From CBDDKZ01 sp965230415 (GTDB lineage: Bacteria > Bacteroidota > Bacteroidia > Cytophagales > JAAEPT01), in contig CBDDKZ010000005.1 of NCBI GenBank assembly GCA_965230415.1, positions 2,852,001 to 2,916,000 on the forward strand: DNA of 64,000 nucleotides. The letters are read 5' to 3'. Numbering within the stretch: the stretch's first letter is position 1; each line of letters begins with the position of its first letter. Position numbers and translations under genes: made by a program. Under the pieces are notes generated by a model that was not told the origin of the DNA, made no database searches, and saw only the letters and a list, made by a program, of their open reading frames with translations. Below are positions 32,378 through 41,490 of the stretch, piece by piece.

Positions 32378-32867
32378 CGATATTAAAGGTGCTTTTCAGG
32401 TATTTTTCGAATGCTATTTTTCCGGGCTTCTTCAGAATATGATCGACCCAAGCCTTTTTTTCAAAGTATAGAATTTCAAGTTCCCAGACACAAGTGACAA
32501 TTGATGAGGGCGAAATCGGCTGGAAATCTAGTGGGTTGTCCGGGTTCGAATAATAAATGATCAGGTCAATCATGTTTTCTTCAATCCAGGTACAAAAAAC
32601 GATGTAGTTTCCGTCATTACCTTCATGAATAATGCCAAAACCACATTCGTAGTGAGTCAGGTTATCCGGGAAATCATGTATTCTTTTGTTGAACACTCTT
32701 TTGGAAAGATCTATAAGTCCAGGTTTAAACTGATCCGACTTACTTGATATACCATAAAGTTTAATTTGCCAGTTTTCGATTTCCAGCAATTCCAGGAAGC
32801 GAACGGGCCTTGTTTGATATTCCCTCAGAGAGTGACTTAGCTCTTGTATTTTATCTAGTGCTATCAT
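32370..32867 (-). CDS. hypothetical protein in biosynthetic cluster
   Basis: 165 residues, no family recognised. Features are YECGFGIIHEGNDGNYIVFC, WIEENMIDLIIYY and WELEILYFEKKAWVDHILKK. Looks like a compact alpha/beta protein, no signal peptide. Its start overlaps the flavin monooxygenase stop by 4 nt and its end overlaps the GNAT start, so it is a real and co-translated member of the pathway. Confidence 0.65.
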   Translation of the reverse strand: MIALDKIQELSHSLREYQTRPVRFLELLEIENWQIKLYGISSKSDQFKPGLIDLSKRVFNKRIHDFPDNLTHYECGFGIIHEGNDGNYIVFCTWIEENMIDLIIYYSNPDNPLDFQPISPSSIVTCVWELEILYFEKKAWVDHILKKPGKIAFEKYLKSTFNIDV

Positions 32868-34093
32868 GTTAATTCAGCGTCTAATTTTTTGTTTTTTTGC
32901 CTTTGTTTGAAGAAAAAGCTTTGGAATTGATTCGGTGTTATTAATCTTCCCGTAAGTGATAAAAATTTTTCTTTTATGCTTTTGTCCTTTATCAATTCGG
33001 CGTAAAAGGCCATTTCATTATCTCTGTTGGGTCTGATCCTTGAGTCGGCAGCAATTCCTTTAATATGTGGCTTCATCCACTTCGAATGATAGGATGCATA
33101 TTCTTCCAGTGCTTGAGGTAGTTCGTTCAAATTGGTGATTAGGCTATTGGCAGTATGATCGACCAGCCAGGAGGCCCCCATCATTGCAAATCCACACCCA
33201 ACACCGCTTGCCGGGTCCAGTGCTGTGGTAGCATCTCCGATAAAGGCAACTTTGTTGACAACGGGTTTTCTGATGAGTGTATCTATTTTATTCATTCCGT
33301 GGAATGGTGAAATGCGAACTGCATTGGACATATCAGGTGCGTCAGGTAAAGTCTTAATAGCATTTTCAAAAATGGTGCTTACATCCCCGGACCAGTTTGC
33401 TTTTTTTCTTTTATCTATATAGATGGAAAGTAGTGTCGTGTCGTTAGAAAGAGGATAGATAAATGCCATGTCTTCCCCCAACATCCAGAATAGCGAATTG
33501 CTGTTGTTGTTTTTTAAGTCTACCCCTTTATAATAAGCGAAATAGACAAAACGATCATTTATTAATTCTTCAGCTTGGTTTTCCAGCTTGCCTGCCATTT
33601 TGGAGAACCTTCCGTCGGCACAAACAATTAAATTAGCTGATTTCGAAATACTTTTGTCATCAAAGTTGTAAGTGACGGTTTTAGCGTTTACAGTATCAAT
33701 GTCTGTTGCTACGGAGTTGTAGAGTAATGTGATATTCGCTGTTTCCGCTGCTGTTTTTTTGAACAAAGGATCCAATTGTTCACGGCTTATATTGATGGCA
33801 TAATCTCCGTTTTCATAAGTTGGTAGTTCGGTTTTGATCCATCCGGCCTCTGTCCAAAATTCAGCTTTGGTTTCTATTCCGCCCGCTTCAATAATTTTGT
33901 TGTAGAGGCCCAATTCTTTCAGTATCGGGACGCAACACGGTTGTATGAAATGAGTGCATATCTTTTTATAGGAATTTTCGTCAGATGCCTTTTCCAATAG
34001 CAGGACGCTTAACCCCTTTCTGGCATAAAATATGGCAGATGTACAGCCCGCAACACTAGCGCCTATTATGATTACATCGTAGTCTGTTTTCAT
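32864..34093 (-). CDS. FAD-dependent monooxygenase/reductase
   Basis: About 409 residues from ATG 34093, which overlaps the KAS III stop as ATGA. An in-frame ATG at 34120 would overlap more. DVIIIGASVAGCTSAIFYARKG is the FAD fold, CADGRFSKMAG (DG motif) and FIGDATTALDPASGVGCGFA (GD motif) are those of group A flavin monooxygenases and geranylgeranyl-reductase-like enzymes. Possible roles are hydroxylation, halogenation (no WxWxIP seen) or C-C or N-N oxidation of a carrier-bound intermediate. Confidence 0.8.
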   Translation of the reverse strand: MKTDYDVIIIGASVAGCTSAIFYARKGLSVLLLEKASDENSYKKICTHFIQPCCVPILKELGLYNKIIEAGGIETKAEFWTEAGWIKTELPTYENGDYAINISREQLDPLFKKTAAETANITLLYNSVATDIDTVNAKTVTYNFDDKSISKSANLIVCADGRFSKMAGKLENQAEELINDRFVYFAYYKGVDLKNNNSNSLFWMLGEDMAFIYPLSNDTTLLSIYIDKRKKANWSGDVSTIFENAIKTLPDAPDMSNAVRISPFHGMNKIDTLIRKPVVNKVAFIGDATTALDPASGVGCGFAMMGASWLVDHTANSLITNLNELPQALEEYASYHSKWMKPHIKGIAADSRIRPNRDNEMAFYAELIKDKSIKEKFLSLTGRLITPNQFQSFFFKQRQKNKKLDAELT

Positions 34094-34998
34094 AATTTTT
34101 GAATTAAAAATGTTCCCCATCTAAAGTAGCCCGTGGTGAAACAAGCGAATAAATTACTTTTGGTTTCTGTTCTGTTTTTCAGATAATCTAAAAGGTTAAC
34201 CAGTACATCAATGGAAAACAAATGACCTACCTCACTAATGTTGTCCATGAATAGTTGATCCTTTTTCAATTGAAGCTGACCTCTGAATCCTCTTTGAGCC
34301 AATAGGTTGTAGTTACCAAAGAAAACCTTCTCAACCTCGTTGCTATCAAATTTTTCGTTGATTTCGCGCCAAAGATCTTTTAAGTTTTCCGTCGCATTTT
34401 TTAAGAACTCCAGGACATTAAAATTTTTGGTCAAGTGTTCCAAATCATTTCTAACTGACAAGTGCTGCAATTGAAATTCACCGCTCGATTTACTCAGGAT
34501 CAGAGCGGCTGCGCCATCACTCAGAATTGACTCGTTAGACTTCATAAAGCGTTGTTCATCTTTCCTGAATTTGTCCCCAACAACTACTAATGCATGTTCG
34601 TATTCCGATGTGCTGAGTAGTGCATTTGCGACTTGTAGACTAGTAGATAGATTTGAACAGGTGGACAGAAAAGACCCGTAGACATATGCGTTTTCCAGCT
34701 CATTTTCATGAAGGATCTTGTCTACTTTTTTGTAGTCAAATCCACAAGAGGAAATAGTGTCGCTTGTAGTTGAAAATACCACCGGTCCAATTTCCTTGCG
34801 ATTGCCTGAAAATTTGGATAAACAATTGCCTGCCACTTGGGCACACATTTCTTCCAGTTCCAATTCTGTAGCACAATAATTCTTAATTCCGGTTGTTTGA
34901 AGTAGCTCAACTTGCTCTTCATCGGCTCCTTCAATGGTGCTTAAGGGGAACTGTTTTCCTTTGTAGTATGCGATATTTGAGATGTAAGAAGTATTCAT
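34090..34998 (-). CDS. KAS III-like condensing enzyme
   Basis: 302 residues with thiolase fold. Catalytic Cys114 in FLSTCSNLSTSLQVA and SDGAAALILS match FabH-like enzymes. The usual PHQAN is replaced by FGNYN, and the second active-site region reads EVGHLFSID, so the Cys-His-Asn triad is not canonical. Such variants include acyltransferases that form esters or amides instead of C-C bonds. It overlaps carrier protein 2 by 4 nt, the likely partner. Confidence 0.75.
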   Translation of the reverse strand: MNTSYISNIAYYKGKQFPLSTIEGADEEQVELLQTTGIKNYCATELELEEMCAQVAGNCLSKFSGNRKEIGPVVFSTTSDTISSCGFDYKKVDKILHENELENAYVYGSFLSTCSNLSTSLQVANALLSTSEYEHALVVVGDKFRKDEQRFMKSNESILSDGAAALILSKSSGEFQLQHLSVRNDLEHLTKNFNVLEFLKNATENLKDLWREINEKFDSNEVEKVFFGNYNLLAQRGFRGQLQLKKDQLFMDNISEVGHLFSIDVLVNLLDYLKNRTETKSNLFACFTTGYFRWGTFLIQKL

Positions 34999-35243
34999 TG
35001 GTCCTGCATTTCTAGTTTTTGTTCCAGAAGTGATTTGATCTTAGTTACAGATTCAAAGTTTTCGGTTGTATATTCTTCCATGTCATATTCTACATCGAAA
35101 GTAGTTTCCAGATCATTGATCAGTCGAAGCAGTTTCATGGAATTGAAGCCCAAATCAACACTTAGGCTGGTTTCGGCGTGAATAGCAGTTGCTGATGTGT
35201 TGTCTGCTATGTTTGCGATTACTTTTTTTATTATTTCCTCCAT
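34995..35243 (-). CDS. acyl carrier protein 2
   Basis: 82 residues. LSVDLGFNSMKLLRLIND carries S35 as phosphopantetheine site, followed by acidic helix II/III residues. Overlaps the permease by 13 nt and the KAS III-like gene by 4 nt. A second, separate carrier implies two loading branches in the pathway. Confidence 0.88.
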   Translation of the reverse strand: MEEIIKKVIANIADNTSATAIHAETSLSVDLGFNSMKLLRLINDLETTFDVEYDMEEYTTENFESVTKIKSLLEQKLEMQDQ

Positions 35244-36580
35244 TTCAATTTACTACTTGATAGTGGCATGGATTTTTTGTTGTCGTACCAGTATGAAAGT
35301 CCAATACTGAAAGTGAGAATGACGAAAAAAACCATACTTGCCTGTACACTTAAATAATCGATGGAGAATAAGGAAGCTATTCCAAGGAAAGGCATCAAGA
35401 CACCTAAGATCCAAAATACAGGCAATGGTGTTCTGGTTTTGTAAGACCTTTTCTTTTGAGCCTGTTTTTTTCTGAGAAGAGGCAGAGACAGTAACAACAT
35501 GCCATAAACGATACACACGATAGCCGAACTTACTACAGCAAACAGTAGATCCAAATTGAAGATGTTTACCAGTACGGCGGAGATAAATGAAATGCTTCCA
35601 AGAAACAATATGGCGCCTTTTGGACTTCCGCTTTTAAGAGAAACGGAAGCACACAATTTTATGAAGTTGCCTTCTCTTGCCAGTGCATAAATAAACCTGG
35701 AGCCACCTAGCAGACCGGCATTAAAGGTAGATAGTATAGCCAATACAGATAGCGCTAATGCTATGTGTTTTCCGCTGTTACCAAATAGTTTTGCCATGTA
35801 GAAAACTTGCGGAATAGTACTCGAAGAAATTTCTTTCGATGACATTAGTAAACCTATTCCCAGGCAAAAAGAGCTGTAAACTATCACATTGATCCATATA
35901 GAAAGCGGCATGGAAACCGGAATTCTTCGCTTATAGGAGTCTTTGTTTATTCCTAAAGGCGTTACCCACTCAAATCCAATGTAGAGAAAAATGGCAATAC
36001 CAATAACGGCAGGTACCGCATTAAGCCCATCGCTTAAAAGCTTCGGAAATGCGAGCTGTGTACCTGATTCGGTTTGTGCTACATACATCATTATGCCATT
36101 GATGCCTATGAGAAATATTCCTAAGAGCAGTACAGAGGTCATAACTATTTGTATGATTCTTGGAAATTCTAAACCTTTGAGGTTAACAAGCACCACAAAT
36201 AGGAATACCAGAAAAATGAGTATGAGTGTATTTGTTTCCGGGAATATTTCGGCCACTACCAGGGAAAATACATGACTCTCAGCTCCGGCAACAAAGACCA
36301 ACATAAAAATATACAGATATATTGATGACAGAGATAATTTGTTGTTGATACCGTGTTTAATGTAAGTTCTAATACCCGGTGCAGAAGGGTAGAGGCCTGC
36401 CATTTCTGCTACGGCAGAGGCAATTAAGTGACAAAGAAAACCAGCCAAAACTACACCAAGAACCACGCCTATGAAGTTGGAAACTTCATAGAGACCGGAT
36501 ATGAGCAGGAAAGAACTGGTAGACAGCGCCAAGCCGGCCCCGACCGAAACGTAATAACTAATTTCGAATGACTTTTTCAT
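35231..36580 (-). CDS. APC-family amino acid permease
   Basis: 449 residues with about 12 membrane helices. The first helix region (YYVSVGAGLALSTSSFLLIS) and AGLYPSAPGIRTYIKHG fit the amino acid/polyamine/organocation family. Inside the cluster it could export the product, import a precursor or give self-protection. Direction of transport cannot be told from sequence. It follows the SCP2-like gene by 1 nt. Confidence 0.8.
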   Translation of the reverse strand: MKKSFEISYYVSVGAGLALSTSSFLLISGLYEVSNFIGVVLGVVLAGFLCHLIASAVAEMAGLYPSAPGIRTYIKHGINNKLSLSSIYLYIFMLVFVAGAESHVFSLVVAEIFPETNTLILIFLVFLFVVLVNLKGLEFPRIIQIVMTSVLLLGIFLIGINGIMMYVAQTESGTQLAFPKLLSDGLNAVPAVIGIAIFLYIGFEWVTPLGINKDSYKRRIPVSMPLSIWINVIVYSSFCLGIGLLMSSKEISSSTIPQVFYMAKLFGNSGKHIALALSVLAILSTFNAGLLGGSRFIYALAREGNFIKLCASVSLKSGSPKGAILFLGSISFISAVLVNIFNLDLLFAVVSSAIVCIVYGMLLLSLPLLRKKQAQKKRSYKTRTPLPVFWILGVLMPFLGIASLFSIDYLSVQASMVFFVILTFSIGLSYWYDNKKSMPLSSSKLKWRK

Positions 36581-36581
36581 T

Positions 36582-36929
36582 TTACATCCCCCAGATTACT
36601 AATGTGATGGCATCTAATTTAATCTGGTCACTATCAGACCCGAAGACCTGCATCATGCCATCTAAAACCACTTCAGAAGGGTTGGCCTGGCCCGTGAAAA
36701 CCTCACTTAAAACCTCTTCATCTGCTTCGATGAGTATTTGGTGCTTACTATTTTCTTCGCCTTCGTTTATGGAGATTTTGCTATTGTCTACCTTAATAGT
36801 GAATTTCTCCTCCGTATCAGACGAGGTGACGATAATATGAGGGCTCCAGTCTTTTAACAGTTTGTCCAGATTGTTGTTGGAATTAAATTCGGTTCTGAAA
36901 TTTTCCAAGGAATTATACAGCGTACTCAT
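36582..36929 (-). CDS. SCP2-like sterol-carrier domain protein
   Basis: 115 residues. KFTIKVDNSKISINEGE, QILIEADEEVLSEVFTGQAN, PSEVVLDGMMQVFGSD match the SCP2 domain that binds hydrophobic or CoA-linked ligands. It overlaps the acyl-CoA dehydrogenase gene by 17 nt, suggesting a joint role. It may shield a reactive or lipophilic intermediate. Function in such clusters is not established. Confidence 0.7.
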   Translation of the reverse strand: MSTLYNSLENFRTEFNSNNNLDKLLKDWSPHIIVTSSDTEEKFTIKVDNSKISINEGEENSKHQILIEADEEVLSEVFTGQANPSEVVLDGMMQVFGSDSDQIKLDAITLVIWGM

Positions 36930-38190
36930 GTTCTTTTTGTTTTATGTTTTCTTCATTCCAGGGTAAAGGGAGTCCCACCATTCTTTTACCAATAAGCATT
37001 TTAAGAATATCGTCACTTGGTCCCATGAGCGATCCGGCTCTGGCATCTCTGTAACATTGCTCCACGATACTACCTCTTTTATAACCTGTTCCTCCGTGTA
37101 CTTGCATGGCTTTATTGGTTACACTAACAGCCGTCTCACAAGCTTTGACTTTGAGTTGGGCCAGGTGTAATAAAAAGTCGTCTTTTTGTGCATTATCTAA
37201 AAGCTGTTCAAGCATGTCCGCTTGATAGAGCTGATCAAATACATTGGTTATCTCAACAGCCATTTTAGCTACGTAGTCCTGGTAGGCCTTTAAGGAGTCA
37301 ATTTCTATCTTCATTTCAGACAAATAGCGTTGTATGACTTCTACTTGTCCCAGTGATTTGTTATCGTTAGAATAAGTTCTTTTGTGTACATATTCTGTGA
37401 CACAGTTCAGTGCTTTTTTTGCTGTTCCCAGATAGACTGCTGCCAAACCGATTATATAGGAAGGTAAAGTGTATGCCATCAGTAAATTATAACCGCTGTT
37501 TTTGCTTCCGAATAGCCGATCTTTAGCTACTATAATATCCTCAAAATGAACAGGGGTACTGGCGTTTCCCCTTAACCCCATACCATCCCATTTTCCAATA
37601 ATCTTAATATTAGGGTCCTTGGCGTCAACAAAGAAAATACTGAGTTCGTTTGGCGATGAATTTTCGTCACCTCTGACTACAAGCATGTATGCGTCGCAAT
37701 GACCTGAGCTTGTTGCAAAGGATTTAAAAGAATTTATCACATAACAGTTTTCCAGTTCCACCGCGCAGCTGTCCATATGCCATAGCCTGGACCCGGTTCC
37801 TTTTTCACTTTGAGAGTAACTTACCAGGCACTCACCGGCAATGATTTTGGAAATGTATTTATCATATTGTGGATCATTAGCGATTCTTGATAGAAGCGGT
37901 AATGTGCTAACATGCATGAGGTATGCCATAGCTGTTGACGAACAACCCTGAGCCAACTCTTCGGCTACAATTGTGGAAGTGAAAATATTCCCTCCGGAAC
38001 CTCCTCTTTCTTTGTCGATACCGATGCTTAGAAAGCCGTGTTCCCCCAAAAGTTTGACATTTTCTTCCGGGAAAATACCTTCTCTGTCAATTTCGACTGA
38101 TTTTTCGAGGAAAGTTTCTTTTACCAGTTTTTTGGCAATATTTCTCCATTTGCCATCTTCGTATGAAATACCTATATCTTTAATAGCCAT
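36913..38190 (-). CDS. acyl-CoA dehydrogenase-like flavoenzyme
   Basis: 425 residues. N-terminal helix domain, then SYSQSEKGTGSRL, and C-terminal QVHGGTGYKRGS, all as in acyl-CoA dehydrogenases. The position of the usual catalytic glutamate (IYEGTSEI in classical members) reads LMGPSDDI, so that base is missing. Members in natural-product clusters often act on carrier-bound substrates or use flavin for oxidation of C-N or N-N bonds. In triacsin biosynthesis an enzyme of this family works on the hydrazine branch (recalled, to be checked). Confidence 0.8.
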   Translation of the reverse strand: MAIKDIGISYEDGKWRNIAKKLVKETFLEKSVEIDREGIFPEENVKLLGEHGFLSIGIDKERGGSGGNIFTSTIVAEELAQGCSSTAMAYLMHVSTLPLLSRIANDPQYDKYISKIIAGECLVSYSQSEKGTGSRLWHMDSCAVELENCYVINSFKSFATSSGHCDAYMLVVRGDENSSPNELSIFFVDAKDPNIKIIGKWDGMGLRGNASTPVHFEDIIVAKDRLFGSKNSGYNLLMAYTLPSYIIGLAAVYLGTAKKALNCVTEYVHKRTYSNDNKSLGQVEVIQRYLSEMKIEIDSLKAYQDYVAKMAVEITNVFDQLYQADMLEQLLDNAQKDDFLLHLAQLKVKACETAVSVTNKAMQVHGGTGYKRGSIVEQCYRDARAGSLMGPSDDILKMLIGKRMVGLPLPWNEENIKQKEHEYAV

Positions 38191-38207
38191 AAACAGTCAT
38201 GTTATCG

Positions 38208-41030
38208 TTAGAATATCTCTTCTAATTTTGGTTTTAAAAATTTGAAATTGTGTCTTTTACCTATTCGTTTTATTGCTTCAATTTGCTCAGGAATCAAGTT
38301 TCCGAATGAAAAATTACCATTGAAATTCTCCATGCCTAAAAGAATAGTTTCTGAAATGCAGGCAAATGATTCCCCTTTTCCAAGCGGATAACCTTTCATT
38401 GGAAACAGTTCTTTGTTTGGCAGCTGAACAATCCCGCCAAGAATTACCTTGATGTTTAAGTTGTTATTTATTAGTTCTTTGGTGCAGTTTACAGGTACCG
38501 AAATATCATAAACCACTGATCCCGGAGAGAAATAATCTGTTGTCAAAAAGGCATTGGCGCTGTTTGTGGCAACCGCAGTGACGTCACATTTTCGTAGTTC
38601 CGTTAAATCTTCAATGAGCTTAATTGGGTTTTTGTCGCCTAGTTCCTTACAGAAATTTTCCCACAATTTCCCTTCATTGAGACTTATTTCATTATTAAGA
38701 TATGCCTGAAAAACGTCAGTAGATGAAACAATAGCTCGCAGGTGATTTGATATTTTGTCCGGAGCATCCTGTAGCGATTTGAAGATAAATGCTAAAAGCT
38801 CTTTGGCAAATCTTGTCGTTTTGAAAAGACCAGATTTACTATCGCTTCCTTTCAGCAATACTTCGGAACAAAAAGCAAGCATACATTTCGTATAAACTGA
38901 TATGATATTACCACCTGCACCCAATAAGCCCAATGTGATTTTCTGACCAGCGTTGATTTTTGATTCAATTTCTGTTTTAACAGCATCAATGCCTATACTC
39001 ACAGTAAAACTGTTACCGGTTGTGAGCTTAACATGCGGATTACTGATCGTTTTTCCGTTTTTCGTGATTACAGAAGAATATTGTCCGAGCCCGATCAATT
39101 TGCAGCCGAACTCTTCTTGTGCCATGTTGATAGCTTCGTCACAAATGAATTCATAATGCTCAGCATTATTCTCCAATAGCATTTTTCTGGCCATGTTAGC
39201 TGTAAACAGAACACCAATGAAATGCATGTTGATTTTGCTTCCGTCGGGACTTTCGATATCCGTGTTTCCCAGAATTATAGGGGTAGCAATCTCCATAACA
39301 TCTCCAAGCATTTGATTAATGGAATTATCGCTCAATATTTCAGTTGATTCGTCGCCGGCCCTCGCTCCATTTTCATTTATATAATGAGTTATAAAAGCGA
39401 TTTTTGGATAAGGGCTATTGGTGCTCAGAGGGACAGCCTTTCTTCCAAAATCTTTCAAGTCCCGTTTTCCTTTTTCTTCTTCCGGTAAGAGGTGTTCTAT
39501 GAATTTGTAGAAATCTCGGTAGTCCATAATTTGACAAACAGCACGCAGCCCCGCGATTAATTGATCGATTTCCTCTTTGGTGGTAACCAGAGAAGGTTGG
39601 ATTCTAATAGTAGATTTGTCAGACAAGGTGGGAGCAATTCGGACTTTATAATTATTCAAGAGGTAAGAAGCCAGAAAATAGTTTAGGAATCCGGTTCTTG
39701 ATATCATCTGAAAAGAATAACCATTACTATAGTCAAAGTCGTAAAACTTGACACCTACCATGAGGTGACACCCTCTAATTTCTTCGACTACACCAGGGTA
39801 TTGTAACTTCAGTTTTTCCAGTTCAGAAAATAAATACCTGCTTATGAAATCGTTATTGGGTAAGAGCTTTTTTGCCTCATGATAAGCCGCAATGGATACC
39901 GCGCAACTAAATTCATCTTCAGCGAATGTGGAGGTGTGATTGTATCCAAAATCTTCATCGTAGTGGTCTGAGCTTACCAATAGTACAGCGTTTTTAACGA
40001 TTCCTCCTCCTAAGGATTTTGCGAGTAAATAATAGTCCGCATATACTTTGTGGTGAAATGAGTGGAATAACTCACCAGTTCTGAAAAAGCCACATTGAAT
40101 TTCGTCAAACACTAATGGTATGTGCTTATCCGAAGTGATTTTTCTACTGTAATTCAAAAATGATTTAGAAACCGGAATAACTCCCCCTTCTCCTTGAATG
40201 GGCTCCACAATTAAACCGAGGCAGAGACACAGCGGACTTTTCTGAATTTCTATCTTGAAATCAAGGGCTATTTTTGGAATGTCAATGTAGATAGTAGCGT
40301 TTTCCAATGCCTGGTCCAAGGCTTCTTCGGTGCAATCGATGAATTTCGTTTTTTGCTTATCGTATTTATTGAGTTGATAGAATTTTCTGAAATTTTCATT
40401 AAAAGTGATATCCAAAGAGCCTGAAGTTTTACCGTGAAAAGCTTTCTTGATAGCAATGGTAAATGGAATAAGTTCTTCTATAGTCCGGTCAAATTTATTG
40501 ATTAAAGACCACTTGAAGGTTTCAATGTTAGCATAAATCTGATCATCTACTTCAATAGAACCTTGGTAACCCTTTTTGACGAAGAAATTATCAATAGCGT
40601 GAAATTGCTGAATGAGTTTCTTTCTAAGATTGTCCACTCTTCGATAATAGGAGAGTTTAAGGTGTTTTAATGCTGCTTCCGTAGCTTCTGTTCCTGTATT
40701 TGCAAATGTTGAAATATACCTCGACCCTGTCTTCGATTCGAGTTCGGAACTGAGTATTTTGGCCAATTGAGCAGGGTAGTTCTTTTCGGAGAGCTGAGCG
40801 TGAATAGGAACCTGCTCCTGCAACAAATCTATAGCCCTTTGAGCGATATTCTCATTATTATGACCAAGTAAAAGACTACCGTAACCGGATATGAAATCAA
40901 TTACTTCTATTTCCTGGCCACCTTCCTTGTAGTACATCTTGTTTTTAAAAGATCGATGGTAATTCTTATCAATTTTGATTTTTGATAATAATCTACCTAC
41001 GAAGGGCTTGACATATTGGGCGTAATCCAT
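38208..41030 (-). CDS. class III aminotransferase fused to acyl-ACP reductase
   Basis: 940 residues. Residues 1-505 are a class III aminotransferase with D309 (VFDEIQCG) and PLP lysine K338 (LLAKSLGGGI), carrying an unusual insertion of about 70 residues near 125-195. Residues 540-940 resemble cyanobacterial acyl-ACP reductase: IGLGQYSSVITKNG (646-659), KLTTGNSFT, and NADPH motif LGLLGAGGNI (700-709). Predicted to reduce a carrier-bound thioester to an aldehyde and then aminate it. First gene of the cluster transcript. Confidence 0.8.
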   Translation of the reverse strand: MDYAQYVKPFVGRLLSKIKIDKNYHRSFKNKMYYKEGGQEIEVIDFISGYGSLLLGHNNENIAQRAIDLLQEQVPIHAQLSEKNYPAQLAKILSSELESKTGSRYISTFANTGTEATEAALKHLKLSYYRRVDNLRKKLIQQFHAIDNFFVKKGYQGSIEVDDQIYANIETFKWSLINKFDRTIEELIPFTIAIKKAFHGKTSGSLDITFNENFRKFYQLNKYDKQKTKFIDCTEEALDQALENATIYIDIPKIALDFKIEIQKSPLCLCLGLIVEPIQGEGGVIPVSKSFLNYSRKITSDKHIPLVFDEIQCGFFRTGELFHSFHHKVYADYYLLAKSLGGGIVKNAVLLVSSDHYDEDFGYNHTSTFAEDEFSCAVSIAAYHEAKKLLPNNDFISRYLFSELEKLKLQYPGVVEEIRGCHLMVGVKFYDFDYSNGYSFQMISRTGFLNYFLASYLLNNYKVRIAPTLSDKSTIRIQPSLVTTKEEIDQLIAGLRAVCQIMDYRDFYKFIEHLLPEEEKGKRDLKDFGRKAVPLSTNSPYPKIAFITHYINENGARAGDESTEILSDNSINQMLGDVMEIATPIILGNTDIESPDGSKINMHFIGVLFTANMARKMLLENNAEHYEFICDEAINMAQEEFGCKLIGLGQYSSVITKNGKTISNPHVKLTTGNSFTVSIGIDAVKTEIESKINAGQKITLGLLGAGGNIISVYTKCMLAFCSEVLLKGSDSKSGLFKTTRFAKELLAFIFKSLQDAPDKISNHLRAIVSSTDVFQAYLNNEISLNEGKLWENFCKELGDKNPIKLIEDLTELRKCDVTAVATNSANAFLTTDYFSPGSVVYDISVPVNCTKELINNNLNIKVILGGIVQLPNKELFPMKGYPLGKGESFACISETILLGMENFNGNFSFGNLIPEQIEAIKRIGKRHNFKFLKPKLEEIF

Positions 41031-41275
41031 AAAAATTTATATTTAAAAATCTTAGAGTATAACTATTTGAATATAAAAATCCCGTTCGGGGTATAACATA
41101 TACTCCGTTATGCTTAGCGAGATAGCTTCCGGGGATCGACAGTTTAGTGAAAAGTCCTATTCATCCCATTAGGAACATAGACTTAACATGCTTAATCCCT
41201 CAGATATCAAATAATTCCTTCAATCAATGTTTTGACGTATTTTTTAAACAGGTCTAAAGAGAATAAAGCTTGATA

Positions 41276-41383
41276 TTAAGTATTAACAGGCCTAACCTGT
41301 TGATTTAAGAATTTCTTTAGAGCGTAAATTGCGTACGAAACTAACTTTCTCGTAGAAAGTTTTTTTAATAGGGCATTATTCAT
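41276..41383 (-). CDS. putative small basic peptide upstream of cluster (35 aa)
   Basis: ATG-started frame beginning MNNALLKKLSTRKLVSYAIY and ending QQVRPVNT. It is basic and amphipathic, with two hairpins inside its coding region (CTTTCT/AGAAAG and AACAGG/CCTGTT). It lies about 95 nt after a TATATTTG box and 245 nt before the first cluster gene. Could be a leader peptide or chance. Confidence 0.25.
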   Translation of the reverse strand: MNNALLKKLSTRKLVSYAIYALKKFLNQQVRPVNT

Positions 41384-41482
41384 AAAAATCTCTTTTGTAA
41401 GTTGCTAAAAGTATTTCAGAATGAATTATAACTATGCATTGTCCCTGTGCTTGTTATAATCATATTCACTGTAAGAGTTATG

Positions 41483-41490
41483 CAAATATA
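41483..41490 (-). promoter_or_regulatory. TAnnTTTG -7 box, candidate cluster promoter
   Basis: TATATTTG on the minus strand. No convincing TTG at -33. It would give a leader of about 450 nt before the first cluster gene. Confidence 0.35.
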
